Below the pieces are notes generated by a model. That model did not search any database, had not been told where the DNA came from, and saw nothing but the letters and a program-made list of their open reading frames with translations. The position numbers and the translations under genes were made by a program. DNA of 64,000 nt, from the NCBI GenBank assembly GCA_965221485.1, contig OZ244893.1, positions 2,852,001 through 2,916,000 on the forward strand, in the 5' to 3' direction. Positions 10,111 through 18,648 of the stretch are shown here, piece by piece. The stretch comes from JAJEBT01 sp965221485 (GTDB lineage: Bacteria > Pseudomonadota > Alphaproteobacteria > MPNO01 > UBA830). Within the stretch, counting starts at the first letter, position 1. Each line of letters opens with the position of its first letter.

Positions 10111-13100
10111 TTATCCCGTTTGTGGCCAGAGATAGACGAGACCGAGCGGATCGACGCGGGTGGTGCGAACGCTATAGGTCTCGGCGATGCGGGCAGGTTC
10201 GGTCTCGAGTTCGTCTTCGATAGCATCAAGCCGCCGCGCCCAGGCGCGACGGTCGGCCTCAAGCTGGCGCTGCTCGGCGTCATTGAATTCTAACGAGAGC
10301 TGGAGATCATCCCTGTTGGCGGCCTGATCGATTCTCCTCTTTTGGCGCTCAAGCAGGTCGATCATGCTCCGTTGCTCAGCTTTCGACCGCTCTGCGAGAC
10401 GTCTCTCTGCCTCGCCTGCCAACTCTTGCGCGCGACGGTCGAGATGGGGCCGCAGGTCGGCAATGTCGTCGGCCGCTGAAGCCGCAAGCCGTTCCCGAAC
10501 GCGACCCGGAATGCTGCGCCGCCCCGCTTCATCGAGCGCCGTCTGCAGTGATGCGAGAGTCGTCTGCTCGCCAATTCGGCCATAGGGTGCGAGAGCGCCC
10601 CGGCGCCTTACAGGATCGATCCAGCGCGCTGTGATCGCGATGATCTCCTCATGCAGGCGTGCCGCACGCGGTCCATAAACAGCCAGCCGGCCAAGCAGCA
10701 CCACGCGCGGAATCGCGTCAGGCGCGACGGTCAGGCAGGCCTTTGACAGATCGTGATGGATCAGGCCCTGCGCGGTAAAGCGGCCGAGCAGACGTCGCGC
10801 AACGCGATGTTCAAGATGGAGCTGCACCGCATTGTCGCCGAGACGTCCTGTATCCTCGAATGTAACCGGACGAATAGTGGCTTGGCGGCGCCACTCAGCG
10901 ATGCTCTGATCCCGCGAGCGAGGCGAACGCAACGCATCAAGCGCGGCCGTCCAGCTGCGATCCCGCGCAAGAGAGTTGGCATCGGCGGGAAAGACAAATC
11001 GGGTCGGCGCGTCCCGACCTTGCTCCCCGTTCCGGTCGAGTTCGTCGAGCGAGGGCGCACCGGCAAGCCTCAGGCTCATTGAAAGGGTTTGGCGAAACTG
11101 TGCCGGTGTCAGGCCGATTTGGGCGCGCGAACTCTCCAGGCGGTTGCGCAGTCTGTCGACTTCCTCGCGTAGCTTGTCCTGGCGTAGACGCGCATCCTCA
11201 AGTTCCTCGTCAATCGTGGCCTTTCGGTCGTCGGTCTGCAGACCCTGAATGGTGGCCGCAAGCGCATTCACTCGCTCATGGCGCATCCCCTCGGCAGCGA
11301 TAGGTCCAGCAATGCGGTGCTCAAGAACCCTGGCTACGCTGCCGAGTTCTTCGCGGATGCGTTCGACCTTCCCGACCAACGCCTGCAGAACGCGATCCTC
11401 AAGTCGCTGGGGAAAGAGGAAATAGCGGCAGAAGACTTCTTCGGCGGGCTGAAGCTTGCGGTCGATACGACCATTGCGTTGGTCGAGACGGCTCGGGTTC
11501 CAGGGCAGGTCGAAATGGAAGAGGTCGTGGCAATGGCGCTGGAGATTAAGGCCTTCCCGCGCCGCATCGGTTGCAATCAGAATGCGCAGCGGATGGTCAC
11601 CCGGCTCCGTATTAAAAGCGCGCTTTATTTCTTCCCGCCGGTGGCGAGACGTCATCCCGGTGAATGCCGCGATCCGTTCGGAGGCCCGGTCGGTGTGTGT
11701 GATGGCCTCGTTCAGGCATCGCTGCAACCAGCCGCGAGTGTCCTCATACTCGGTGAAGATCAGGAGGCGGCGATCGTTCCATTGCGGTGTGGTGGCCCCG
11801 GTCACCGACAGACCGGTACACATATTGGTATCGATCCACTCGACGATATGGCGGATGCGTGGATCTGCAGCGTAACGGTGCGCCTCGGCTATCTCGCGCA
11901 TCTCATCCACCATTGCGAGTTCGCGCCTCAGCGCCGCCTGCGTCTCTGCCTGGCTGCTGTCGGTGGATGCCGCGGTCGCGACTGTCATCAGTTCGTCCAA
12001 ATCAACGCCCGAAGGGTCGAATTTGTCACCCACATCATCGATTTCGGTATCTGTATCGATATCGCGGTCGGCTGAATTGAACTCTGTACCAACCGTCAGC
12101 CGTTCCAGTTCGGTGCGCATGGCTGCCGATATCGCAGACGCCTCGATAGCGCGCTCCAGCGCTCGTTCGACACTCTTTCGATGCACGGCAAGCGTTCTCG
12201 CGAAGGCCTCGATCGATGACAGAAGACGCTTCTGTAACCCGCCAATCACCAACGCTCCCGCGGCTTGCCGCGATCTCGATTCCTTGCTGAGCCGTTTTTC
12301 CCGCGCAAGCCGATAGGCATCAAGCTTCTGCGGCAACACCAGCTCAGGTGCATCCGCCGACAAGCCGGTAATTTTGACAGGAACCACACTCCGCTTCGGA
12401 AAGCCGCCTTCGAGTTCGCGGATATCGGATTTGAGCCGGCGGACGAGCACATCGTCGAGCTGCCCCTTGAGCACACGGACGCCGCGACAGAAACGTTGTG
12501 GGTCCAGTATCTCCAGCAGCGCCGAAAAGCTGTTCGAGTGACCGTTGTGCGGCGTCGCCGAAAGGAACAGGCGATGCTCGAAGCGGGGCGCAATGTCGCG
12601 CACGGCGCGCGTAAGCTGCGAGTCGATCGCGTAACGCGCCCCGCTTGCCGGTGCGGCATTGTGCGCCTCGTCGAGAATCAGCAAGGTCTGCGGAGCGAAC
12701 TCGCCAAGCCAATCGCGGAGGCCCGACACGTAAGTCTCGTCGATCAGAAGGCGATGCGAGATCAGGAAGCGGGAATGCGTTGTCCAGGGATTGACGCCGA
12801 AGCCCCGTTCTCGACGCATCCGCGTCACATACTCGCGGTCGAGAATGGTGAAAGCCAAACCGAAACGGGCCTCCATCTCGTCTCGCCATTGGTCAAGCAT
12901 CGCGGGTGGACAGGAGACCACGATTCGGTCTATGCGACGGCGCAGAAGCAGTTCGCGCGCGATGAGGCCGGCCTCGATCGTCTTGCCGAGACCGACATCG
13001 TCCGCGATGAACAGGTTGACGCGCGGCAGTCTGAGGGCCTTGCGCAGGGGATCCAGCTGGTAGGCATCAATGCGGATACCAGCGCGGAACGGCGCCTGAA

Positions 13101-13404
13101 AGAGATTCGGGTCCGTTGCTGTCACACAGTTCCACGACAGGGTGCGGAGGTAGGCCGCGAACAAAGCCGGGTCGTCGAAGCCCTTCTCGGCAACGGCGGA
13201 CCAGCCGTCCTCCTCAAGCACCTGAGCATCAAGCTCGTGCTCCCAAAGGACCGAGAGCGGTTGGCCCTGCGCGTCGTCATCAAGACAAGACATATCGACG
13301 AGCGTCGCCTCTCCATAGGAGGGAGCAGGCGTCACAGTCTCGATGAGATAGCGGCGCTGGCGCACCAGCGCGATCCGTCCGGGTGCCACGGAGATCGCGG
13401 TCAT
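10111..13404 (-). CDS. drmD: DrmD, DISARM class 1 SNF2-like helicase
   Basis: DrmD is the SNF2/HepA-type ATPase that defines class 1 DISARM. The 1097-residue product has Walker A in IADDVGLGKTIEAG (about 133-146), a DEAH box in LLILDEAHNAA (about 242-252), LSATPHNGH, and a C-terminal helicase domain with ATDAAREGLNLQ and RLDQRNGRIDR. A long coiled, Arg/Glu-rich region follows (about 780-1090). The ATG at 13404 is chosen because MTAISVAPGRIALVRQRRYL matches where such proteins begin; an in-frame TTG at 13443 would add 13 residues. It is the first large gene of the DISARM operon. Confidence 0.93.
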   Translation of the reverse strand: MTAISVAPGRIALVRQRRYLIETVTPAPSYGEATLVDMSCLDDDAQGQPLSVLWEHELDAQVLEEDGWSAVAEKGFDDPALFAAYLRTLSWNCVTATDPNLFQAPFRAGIRIDAYQLDPLRKALRLPRVNLFIADDVGLGKTIEAGLIARELLLRRRIDRIVVSCPPAMLDQWRDEMEARFGLAFTILDREYVTRMRRERGFGVNPWTTHSRFLISHRLLIDETYVSGLRDWLGEFAPQTLLILDEAHNAAPASGARYAIDSQLTRAVRDIAPRFEHRLFLSATPHNGHSNSFSALLEILDPQRFCRGVRVLKGQLDDVLVRRLKSDIRELEGGFPKRSVVPVKITGLSADAPELVLPQKLDAYRLAREKRLSKESRSRQAAGALVIGGLQKRLLSSIEAFARTLAVHRKSVERALERAIEASAISAAMRTELERLTVGTEFNSADRDIDTDTEIDDVGDKFDPSGVDLDELMTVATAASTDSSQAETQAALRRELAMVDEMREIAEAHRYAADPRIRHIVEWIDTNMCTGLSVTGATTPQWNDRRLLIFTEYEDTRGWLQRCLNEAITHTDRASERIAAFTGMTSRHRREEIKRAFNTEPGDHPLRILIATDAAREGLNLQRHCHDLFHFDLPWNPSRLDQRNGRIDRKLQPAEEVFCRYFLFPQRLEDRVLQALVGKVERIREELGSVARVLEHRIAGPIAAEGMRHERVNALAATIQGLQTDDRKATIDEELEDARLRQDKLREEVDRLRNRLESSRAQIGLTPAQFRQTLSMSLRLAGAPSLDELDRNGEQGRDAPTRFVFPADANSLARDRSWTAALDALRSPRSRDQSIAEWRRQATIRPVTFEDTGRLGDNAVQLHLEHRVARRLLGRFTAQGLIHHDLSKACLTVAPDAIPRVVLLGRLAVYGPRAARLHEEIIAITARWIDPVRRRGALAPYGRIGEQTTLASLQTALDEAGRRSIPGRVRERLAASAADDIADLRPHLDRRAQELAGEAERRLAERSKAEQRSMIDLLERQKRRIDQAANRDDLQLSLEFNDAEQRQLEADRRAWARRLDAIEDELETEPARIAETYSVRTTRVDPLGLVYLWPQTG

Positions 13405-13432
13405 TGCGTCACTCTGTTTGCCGTTACCTCGA

Positions 13433-13564
13433 TCACAACGCAATATCCACGAGCGCCTCTAACTTCTCGCTCTCGTCAACCAGCACACCATCGGCAAGAA
13501 TCGGCGCCTGTTTTGCGACGCGTACCGCTGCCCGAGCTAAAACTGGTGCCTGCGCATGGACCAT
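13433..13564 (-). CDS. Possible 43-residue leader peptide upstream of drmD
   Basis: An ATG-started frame encodes a 43-residue, Ala/Val-rich peptide ending EALVDIAL. Its stop lies 28 nt before the drmD ATG and overlaps the alternative TTG start of drmD. The location suggests a leader for translational coupling, but it could be the tail of an eroded gene, because the frame stays open further upstream without an ATG. No family recognised. Confidence 0.3.
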   Translation of the reverse strand: MVHAQAPVLARAAVRVAKQAPILADGVLVDESEKLEALVDIAL

Positions 13565-13627
13565 CAGAAGTGCTTGCCCATGTGAGTGAAGACCCCATCA
13601 GCGGCATTTCGCGCACTGGAACGCTGT

Positions 13628-14020
13628 TCATGAAACCTGCCGCGAGGTGTCGCTCTCAATGGCAGCTTGTGATTTTCGAGCAGCCTTGACGATCCTCTCC
13701 AGCTCCTCCTGGTCTCCCGCGCGAAGCATTTCGTCACGTTTCAACGTGGAGAGCAGATAGACACCCCGGTAGATGCGCTCGATCTGGGCGGCAATCTCCG
13801 GCGGAAATGACATGGGATTGGCGCTGGAATCGTTGGCGGCGAAGCTCACGGCAGCATGGCGAACCAACTCGGCAGCTGCCATTCCTCGCATTTTGGCCTC
13901 GTGTTCGATGCGCCCCCACTCGGAATCCGAGAACCGAATAGAGCGCGGCGTGCGCGGTTCGGCCTGTTTCTGGTCGTTATCCTCGCCAGCATTCGTAGCG
14001 CCAGAGTCATTATCTGGCAT
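13628..14020 (-). CDS. Small ribbon-helix-helix-like protein, probable DISARM-proximal regulator
   Basis: The 130-residue protein has an Asp/Asn-rich N-terminal tail followed by RSIRFSDSEWGRIEHEAK and a helix (MRGMAAAELVRHAAVSFA), the strand-helix-helix layout of Arc/MetJ-type repressors. The C-terminal 60 residues are charged helices. The ATG at 14020 is chosen because GGGGAG lies 7 nt upstream; an ATG at 14035 has no such site. It reads in the same direction as drmD and is the first gene after two inverted repeats at 14118-14179, its likely operators. It could alternatively belong to mobilisation-type RHH proteins. The function is inferred from shape and position. Confidence 0.62.
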   Translation of the reverse strand: MPDNDSGATNAGEDNDQKQAEPRTPRSIRFSDSEWGRIEHEAKMRGMAAAELVRHAAVSFAANDSSANPMSFPPEIAAQIERIYRGVYLLSTLKRDEMLRAGDQEELERIVKAARKSQAAIESDTSRQVS

Positions 14021-14117
14021 AGTGTCGCTCCCCATTTGGTCACGTTTCTCAGCCCAAAGGCTGGAGATGTCGCCGTTGCCGCAGGGCGTTTGAGGTCGTG
14101 CCGGTGCGGCTTTCGAC

Positions 14118-14134
14118 GTATGCCATCCGCATAC
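14118..14134. promoter_or_regulatory. Second operator-like inverted repeat (GTATGC-N5-GCATAC)
   Basis: GTATGC at 14118-14123 faces GCATAC at 14129-14134, perfect 6-bp arms with a 5-bp spacer. The half-site equals that of the larger palindrome 25 bp away, so both are probably bound by one dimeric regulator. A TTGCAA hexamer on the minus strand just upstream could serve as a -35 element. Confidence 0.5.
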
Positions 14135-14158
14135 AGTTGCAATTGGACTCTGAATTCA

Positions 14159-14179
14159 CCGTATGCTGACAGCATACGG
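14159..14179. promoter_or_regulatory. Perfect 10-bp inverted repeat, operator candidate upstream of the DISARM operon
   Basis: CCGTATGCTG and CAGCATACGG are exact inverted copies separated by one A. The site lies about 140 bp upstream of the RHH-like gene that heads the DISARM-oriented gene set. There is no T-run, so it is unlikely to be a terminator. A second copy of the GTATGC half-site pair lies at 14118-14134. Confidence 0.55.
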
Positions 14180-14642
14180 TATTCTGTAAGTGTTTGGAAT
14201 GGAAGGGATTAAAAGGCAGCCCGAAGAGCGCTCAGTCGATCCATCAACCTGGTGTAGTCCTAAGGCGTTGAAAACGCTCCAAAGTGCTCGCCAAGTGCGC
14301 GCATGTCGCATATCCGCATCTTGATGCGTGGGGTGTGAAACCCAGAGACGGCGCAGGCCGTTCATGGTCCGAATCGTTCAGGAATGCGTGGGGAGGATAA
14401 TCGCAGACGCGGGATGCGCTGCGGAGCCGCCGCGGCGTGTGAGCGGGCGGAGGTGACGCTTCAGGTGACGGGCGCCGCGATCAGCAGGCCGGTCGTTCAT
14501 GCCGGCGTGGGTGCGCACGACGGCGGCAGTGAAGCGTGTTCGGGTGCAACGGCAATGCGGCCGCACGACCGACCGTGGCAAGCGGAACCAGTGCCAGAGC
14601 GAGAGACGGGTGCTCGCATCTTGTGGGCCAGGTTGCCGACGC
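14180..14642. other. Intergenic stretch between DISARM locus and maintenance block
   Basis: No convincing gene is visible on either strand. The short open frames lack ribosome binding sites and family features. The stretch separates two minus-strand gene groups, so it probably holds the outer part of the DISARM promoter and the junction where the defence cargo joined the element backbone. Confidence 0.4.
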
Positions 14643-14679
14643 AAAAAAAGGGGCCACGCCGGCGAAGCGACGCGACCCC
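14643..14679 (-). terminator. Rho-independent terminator of the DUF2493 gene
   Basis: On the minus strand a 12-bp stem (with G-T pairs) closed by a CTTCGC loop is followed directly by seven T. It lies 11 nt after the DUF2493 stop. Confidence 0.85.
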
Positions 14680-14689
14680 GTGGTGCGGT

Positions 14690-15598
14690 TCAGGCGGTGA
14701 CCTGCTGAACCGGGATGCCAAGCTTGCGGGCTTTCTCCACCAGGTTGTCGGTGATGCCGGAACCGGGCCAGGCCACGATCCCCTTCGGCAGGAGATTGAG
14801 CAGCTCGTCGTTACGACGGAACGGTGCCGCACGTCCGTGCCGGTCCCAGTCCGGCTTGCAGACCACCTGGTGAACGCCGCGTGCCTCGGCCCAGCGTGCT
14901 GCAATGCGCTCGGCGCCGGGCCCGCCGCCATGCACCAGCACCATGTCGCTGTATTTCGCCCGCACCCTGTCGAGACTGCGGAATATCCCGTCCACATTCC
15001 CGGCCTGCTTGCCGCCGGTCACTGCCACCAGCGTTCCTTCGGGAAGATGCGCGCTGCTGCTGCGGTCCCTCCGCGCGCGCTGGAAGTCGCGGGCGTCGAT
15101 CGCTGCCGACATCAGGGTTCCGGTTTGCGAGACATGCGATCCAGTCCGCGGGCGCCAGACCTCACCGGTCGCGCTGCGGTAGGCGTCGGCCACTGTGTCG
15201 CGAAGCTGCTCGAACGCGTCCCTGCGGTGCTGCAGGTTGTGTGCCCGGTCGGTCGCGAGTTCGAGTTCGCGGGAGCGGATTTCGGAACCGTCCTGTTCGT
15301 TCGCCAGATCCTTCAGTTCCGGAAGCAGCCGGTCTGTCACCCGGTCGAGACGCCGCACCTGGGCATCGAAGGCATTCACGACACCCCAGAGCAGGTGCTC
15401 GCGCTCGTCCGCAAGCTGCGTGCCGTCGGGCGCGACACCGTCGGCCAGGATCCGGAACGCCTCAGTGACTGCGGCCAGTGCATCGTCCGCGTCCCAGACC
15501 TCGCGGGGATCGAATTCGTCGCGTTCCGGTGCCGCACCGTAGAGAGCTGCCTGTTCGCAAACCGTTGCAGTGATCGAGCTGTGATTGATCGTATCCAT
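14690..15598 (-). CDS. DUF2493 (SLOG-fold) domain protein
   Basis: This 302-residue protein has the DUF2493 domain at its C-terminus (about 190-300). It includes VAVTGGK, a strand-loop MVLVHGGGPGAERIAARWA typical of the SLOG nucleotide-binding fold, and a final WPGSGITDNLVEKARKLG. The N-terminal 180 residues are mainly helical with a likely coiled coil around 80-140. Such proteins are frequent on conjugative plasmids and integrative elements. Their ligand is not established, although SLOG folds bind nucleotides or nucleotide-derived signals. AGAGGAG lies just before the ATG, and a strong terminator follows the gene, so it is a single-gene transcript. Confidence 0.8.
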   Translation of the reverse strand: MDTINHSSITATVCEQAALYGAAPERDEFDPREVWDADDALAAVTEAFRILADGVAPDGTQLADEREHLLWGVVNAFDAQVRRLDRVTDRLLPELKDLANEQDGSEIRSRELELATDRAHNLQHRRDAFEQLRDTVADAYRSATGEVWRPRTGSHVSQTGTLMSAAIDARDFQRARRDRSSSAHLPEGTLVAVTGGKQAGNVDGIFRSLDRVRAKYSDMVLVHGGGPGAERIAARWAEARGVHQVVCKPDWDRHGRAAPFRRNDELLNLLPKGIVAWPGSGITDNLVEKARKLGIPVQQVTA

Positions 15599-16073
15599 GA
15601 TGATCTCCTCTGGATCGAAGTTTCAGGTCCGGAGCGCTGCCCCGAAGTGATGTTCCAACGGGTCACGCGCGCGGAACCGCAGTCACCGGGGCGGTGGAGG
15701 CGTGCCGAGAGGGCGGACGAGTGGTGCGGGCGCACAAGCGAGCGAAGTGAGCGCGGAGCCACGGTCGTCTGCCCGGAGGTGCGCCGCAGCCGTTCCGGCC
15801 GGAGCGCAGCGGAGGACCCGCAGGGGTTGACGAAGTGAGCACGTGTGAAACGATGGGATGTCACGTCGGGAGGTCCTCTGTTTCATCTGCCCGGGAACCC
15901 CGCGGCGGTGCAGCCGCAGGTTGATCAAGGATGAGGTCAGGAAGAGGCTCAGGTTCGTCCTCGTACAGGCGACATCTGCGGTGCCTTAACCAGACTTCGG
16001 AATGAACGGCAGGAGACTGTCGAGCGTCACGACCACAACGGATGTGCGTGTTCCAGAGCACGCAAAGTCATTG
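15599..16073. other. Intergenic stretch with possible small or broken gene
   Basis: On the minus strand AGGAGGGACA precedes an ATG at 16071, but that frame ends after 14 codons (stop 16027-16029). An overlapping frame continues into a charged peptide (CRLYEDEPEPLPDLI) as far as about 15861. This could be a small gene broken by a frameshift, or chance. The remainder is probably the DUF2493 promoter region. Confidence 0.3.
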
Positions 16074-16084
16074 TCCCTCCTGCG

Positions 16085-17074
16085 TCACTCTTTCTCCCCG
16101 GTCGCGAGACCGAACAGGGGCGCAATGCGTGCAGCAAGCACAGCGGGACCCCGTTCCACCAGGTCGTCGTTGAAATCGCCGGATTCTGAACAGAGAACAG
16201 TGACGGCGACACCTGCCGCCTCACAACGCCTGACGAGGCGCGCCGCTGCACGCTCGCCCTCCGCGTCGTTATCGCGGGCAATCACAAGATGGGTGAGCCC
16301 TGGAGGCAGCACGAAGGCGCCAAGGCTCCCGGCGGAGAGTGCCGCAACGGCTGAAATCGTCGGTACAGCAGTGACGAGCGACAGAACCGTCTCGATGCCC
16401 TCGCCCAAAAGAAGCGTGTCACGCATTTCGCCGAACCGTACAGCGGCACCGAAGATGCGGCCGAGCGCCTTCCTGGGCGTCGCGATACCGGCCTTCACTG
16501 GCGTCAACGGATCGAGCCAGGTGCGCTGTACACCGGTGAGATCGCCGGCGGTATTGGTGACGGCTGCGACCAGTGTCGGCAAGTGAAGTCTTGTCGAACC
16601 GTCCCGCATCTCAAGCCCGGGATGAAACCGGAGTGATGCGAACCGGCAATGCACAAGACCCCGCGCCCGGAGAAACGCTTCTGCGTGGGTTCCGTCGACA
16701 GGGCCGCAGCGATCCCAGAGCCGTCTTGCCGCAGTCACCGTGTCGCGGGCAGCCGGAACCGGATCCGGATTACCCAAGGCAAGAAAGGCGCGCGCCTCCG
16801 TGAGAGCAGCAGCGAGCGTCGGTGAGGACGAACGGATCCGCACGAGGTCGAGCAGGTCGCCATGCTCACCGGTAGCGGAGTCCTGCCACTTTCCTGGCGT
16901 TCCCGGCGGCGAAAGACGGACGAAGAGCGACCGGCCGGCGGCGCCGTAAAGATCCCCGGCGATCCAGTAGCGGCCACTGCGACGGCCGTGCGGCAGGTAA
17001 TGGCGGCAGACCGCCTCGGCGCGCTCCGCGAGAGCAGCAGCGATCGCGGCAGCAGGTGAACTCATGTCAGACAT
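16085..17074 (-). CDS. Toprim-domain primase-like protein
   Basis: The 329-residue product has a C-terminal Toprim fold: the acidic motif LLLGEGIETVLSL (about 230-242) and the DxD motif in VIARDNDAEGERAA (about 275-288). An N-terminal region with HYLPHGRRSGRYWIAGDL and GDLLDLVR resembles the primase/helicase zinc-binding domain of plasmid conjugal primases, although classical zinc cysteines are scarce. It probably primes replacement-strand synthesis after conjugation. The ATG at 17074 is selected over one 9 nt upstream because AGGAG lies at proper distance. It is followed by the maintenance genes on the same strand. Confidence 0.8.
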   Translation of the reverse strand: MSDMSSPAAAIAAALAERAEAVCRHYLPHGRRSGRYWIAGDLYGAAGRSLFVRLSPPGTPGKWQDSATGEHGDLLDLVRIRSSSPTLAAALTEARAFLALGNPDPVPAARDTVTAARRLWDRCGPVDGTHAEAFLRARGLVHCRFASLRFHPGLEMRDGSTRLHLPTLVAAVTNTAGDLTGVQRTWLDPLTPVKAGIATPRKALGRIFGAAVRFGEMRDTLLLGEGIETVLSLVTAVPTISAVAALSAGSLGAFVLPPGLTHLVIARDNDAEGERAAARLVRRCEAAGVAVTVLCSESGDFNDDLVERGPAVLAARIAPLFGLATGEKE

Positions 17075-17106
17075 GGGGGACATCTCCTGAAGCAGACGGC
17101 AGCACG

Positions 17107-17137
17107 AAAAGAGGCCGACACGCGGTACGCCGGCCCC
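17107..17137 (-). terminator. Hairpin terminator after the 44-residue gene
   Basis: A GC-rich stem of about 10 bp on the minus strand is followed by TTTT. It lies 19 nt after the small gene's stop and before the Toprim gene. Confidence 0.65.
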
Positions 17138-17155
17138 TGATGGATCGGAACGTGG

Positions 17156-17290
17156 TCAGGTCCCTTCTGCGCGCGGGTCAAAGCCATCGGGTTCGGCGAG
17201 GATCTCGCGGATGGCGTGGTGCGTCAGACCGATCTCGACAAGCAGCTCGACCGGATCTCCGGAGTCGTGAGTGAATTCGAATTCGTCCAT
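17156..17290 (-). CDS. 44-residue acidic protein of unknown function
   Basis: The frame MDEFEFTHDSGDPVELLVEI continues to a 44-residue acidic protein ending DPRAEGT. An AGGGA element precedes the ATG, and hairpin terminators flank the gene on both sides, which supports a genuine small gene. It sits between SSB and the Toprim gene in the maintenance block. No family recognised. Confidence 0.6.
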   Translation of the reverse strand: MDEFEFTHDSGDPVELLVEIGLTHHAIREILAEPDGFDPRAEGT

Positions 17291-17382
17291 GGTCGTTTCC
17301 CTGCAGCCCGGCGGAGGAAGCCACTCTCCCTCGTCGCTTCCGGGCCCTCGCCCGACACCCGCTTCACTCCAACTCCGGCAGC

Positions 17383-17416
17383 AAAAAAAGGGGACCAGCG
17401 CGATGCACCGATCCCC
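17383..17416 (-). terminator. Rho-independent terminator of ssb
   Basis: A 9-bp stem (GGGGATCGG with CTGGTCCCC, including G-T pairs) and loop are followed by seven T on the minus strand. The design matches the terminator after the DUF2493 gene. Confidence 0.8.
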
Positions 17417-17440
17417 CGGGGAAACACCGTTACGGGATGA

Positions 17441-17890
17441 TCAGAACGGGATGTCTTCCGCACGTTCGGCGGAGCCGTCGGACGGAACCGTCATGGCGGC
17501 GGCCGTACCGTCACCGTTCATCACCGGGTCCGCACCATTCCCCTTGTCCAGGAACTGGACCCGACCGCCGGGAACGAGAAGGATCTCTGTCGAGTAACGA
17601 TCACTGTCTTCACCGTCCTTCTTCCAGCGCCGTGTCTGCAACCTGCCGTCGACATAGACGAGGCGTCCCTTCCGCGCATGCTTCACGAACATGTCGATGA
17701 GCCCCGGCTGGAACGTCACCACCCGGTGCCACTCGGTGCGGTCGATCCGTTCACCGGACGTCTTGTCGAGATAACTTTCATCGGTGGCCACCGACAGATT
17801 GGCGACGCGCCCGCCGCTGGTGAGATGATTGACGATGACGTCGGCGCCGAGGCGGCCGATCAGTTCTACGCGGTTCAGTCCGAAAGCCAT
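17441..17890 (-). CDS. ssb: Single-stranded DNA-binding protein
   Basis: SSB coats single-stranded DNA during replication and conjugative entry. The 149-residue product has the OB-fold sequence NRVELIGRLGAD, then ATDESYLDK, RTEWHRVVTF and GRLVYVDGRLQTRRW. It ends in the acidic tip AERAEDIPF, the conserved docking peptide for partner proteins. Plasmids and integrative elements often carry their own ssb beside primase-like genes, as here. It has its own terminator downstream. Confidence 0.95.
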   Translation of the reverse strand: MAFGLNRVELIGRLGADVIVNHLTSGGRVANLSVATDESYLDKTSGERIDRTEWHRVVTFQPGLIDMFVKHARKGRLVYVDGRLQTRRWKKDGEDSDRYSTEILLVPGGRVQFLDKGNGADPVMNGDGTAAAMTVPSDGSAERAEDIPF

Positions 17891-18648
17891 GATGTCGCTC
17901 CTGATGATGGCGTTGGGTCAACGAACGGCCGGCACCGGCTCTCTCTCCGGCTTCCTTCCGTTCACCCTTCTCCTGCTTTCCTCCTTCTCCGAATCCCACA
18001 CCGGTTGAGAATGGCTCGCAGTTGCTCAAGTACTACGGAGGATGGCCGATCCTGGCTTCAAACAAAAATGTTGAAGGGTTTCCCAGTGCGCAAGGTGTGA
18101 CCGGTTCCGTGGGTTACGGGCAGGATGCGGCACCGAGGGCATGCAGCTTGCAAGGGGGGCAGGTGAGCAACGGTTCCGGGCTAGATGATGATGGACAGCG
18201 ATCTTCATGCAGCCTTTGCTGCCGTTAGCGTCCAAGGTCCGGTTGTCCCGTCCCCGGAGTCCTTCGAATTCCGGCCCGAGGAACCAGAACGTCGACCGGC
18301 CGGCACGGCACCAGCGAATGCGGTGACCGCCACCGTGTTGGTGATAATCCCCACGAGTGCAGCGTTTGATCCCGTAGTCGGAGTGTTTTGAGGGTGGTGG
18401 GGCGATCGGGGCGTAGTTTTTGGCCGGGAAAATCGCGTGAGTGAGGGCATCGTGCTTGCCGACGTCCATTCGAGCAGGGACACCACACTTCCCCGTAGCC
18501 CCGATCACCAACAACCAAACTAGACGAAGCATCCGCTCGGCCAAATGGGAGCAATGCTTAAGCCCTCATTTTGTGGCGTATTGATTTATAAAGTTGGGCC
18601 CACAACGTTCGAGAAGGAGCACAATGAGAGCACCGCGGCTGAACAACT
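17891..18648. other. Intergenic stretch with one uncertain 172-codon minus-strand frame
   Basis: The first 100 bases upstream of ssb are pyrimidine-rich on the plus strand and probably hold its promoter. A minus-strand frame at 18026-18544 is open for 172 codons without an opposing gene. Its peptide (His, Arg and Cys rich, with KHSDYGIKRCTRGDYHQHGG) matches no family I know. I do not call it a gene. An AT-rich segment at about 18570-18600 is the likely promoter of the membrane-protein gene. Confidence 0.35.

Noticed and set aside
12265..13689. 474-codon plus-strand open frame opposite drmD
   Set aside because: It lies antisense to a gene with clear helicase motifs, has no ribosome binding site or family features, and such long opposite frames are expected in high-GC coding DNA.
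14384..15838. 484-codon plus-strand frame over the DUF2493 gene
   Set aside because: Opposite to the DUF2493 gene, which has motifs, a ribosome binding site and a terminator.
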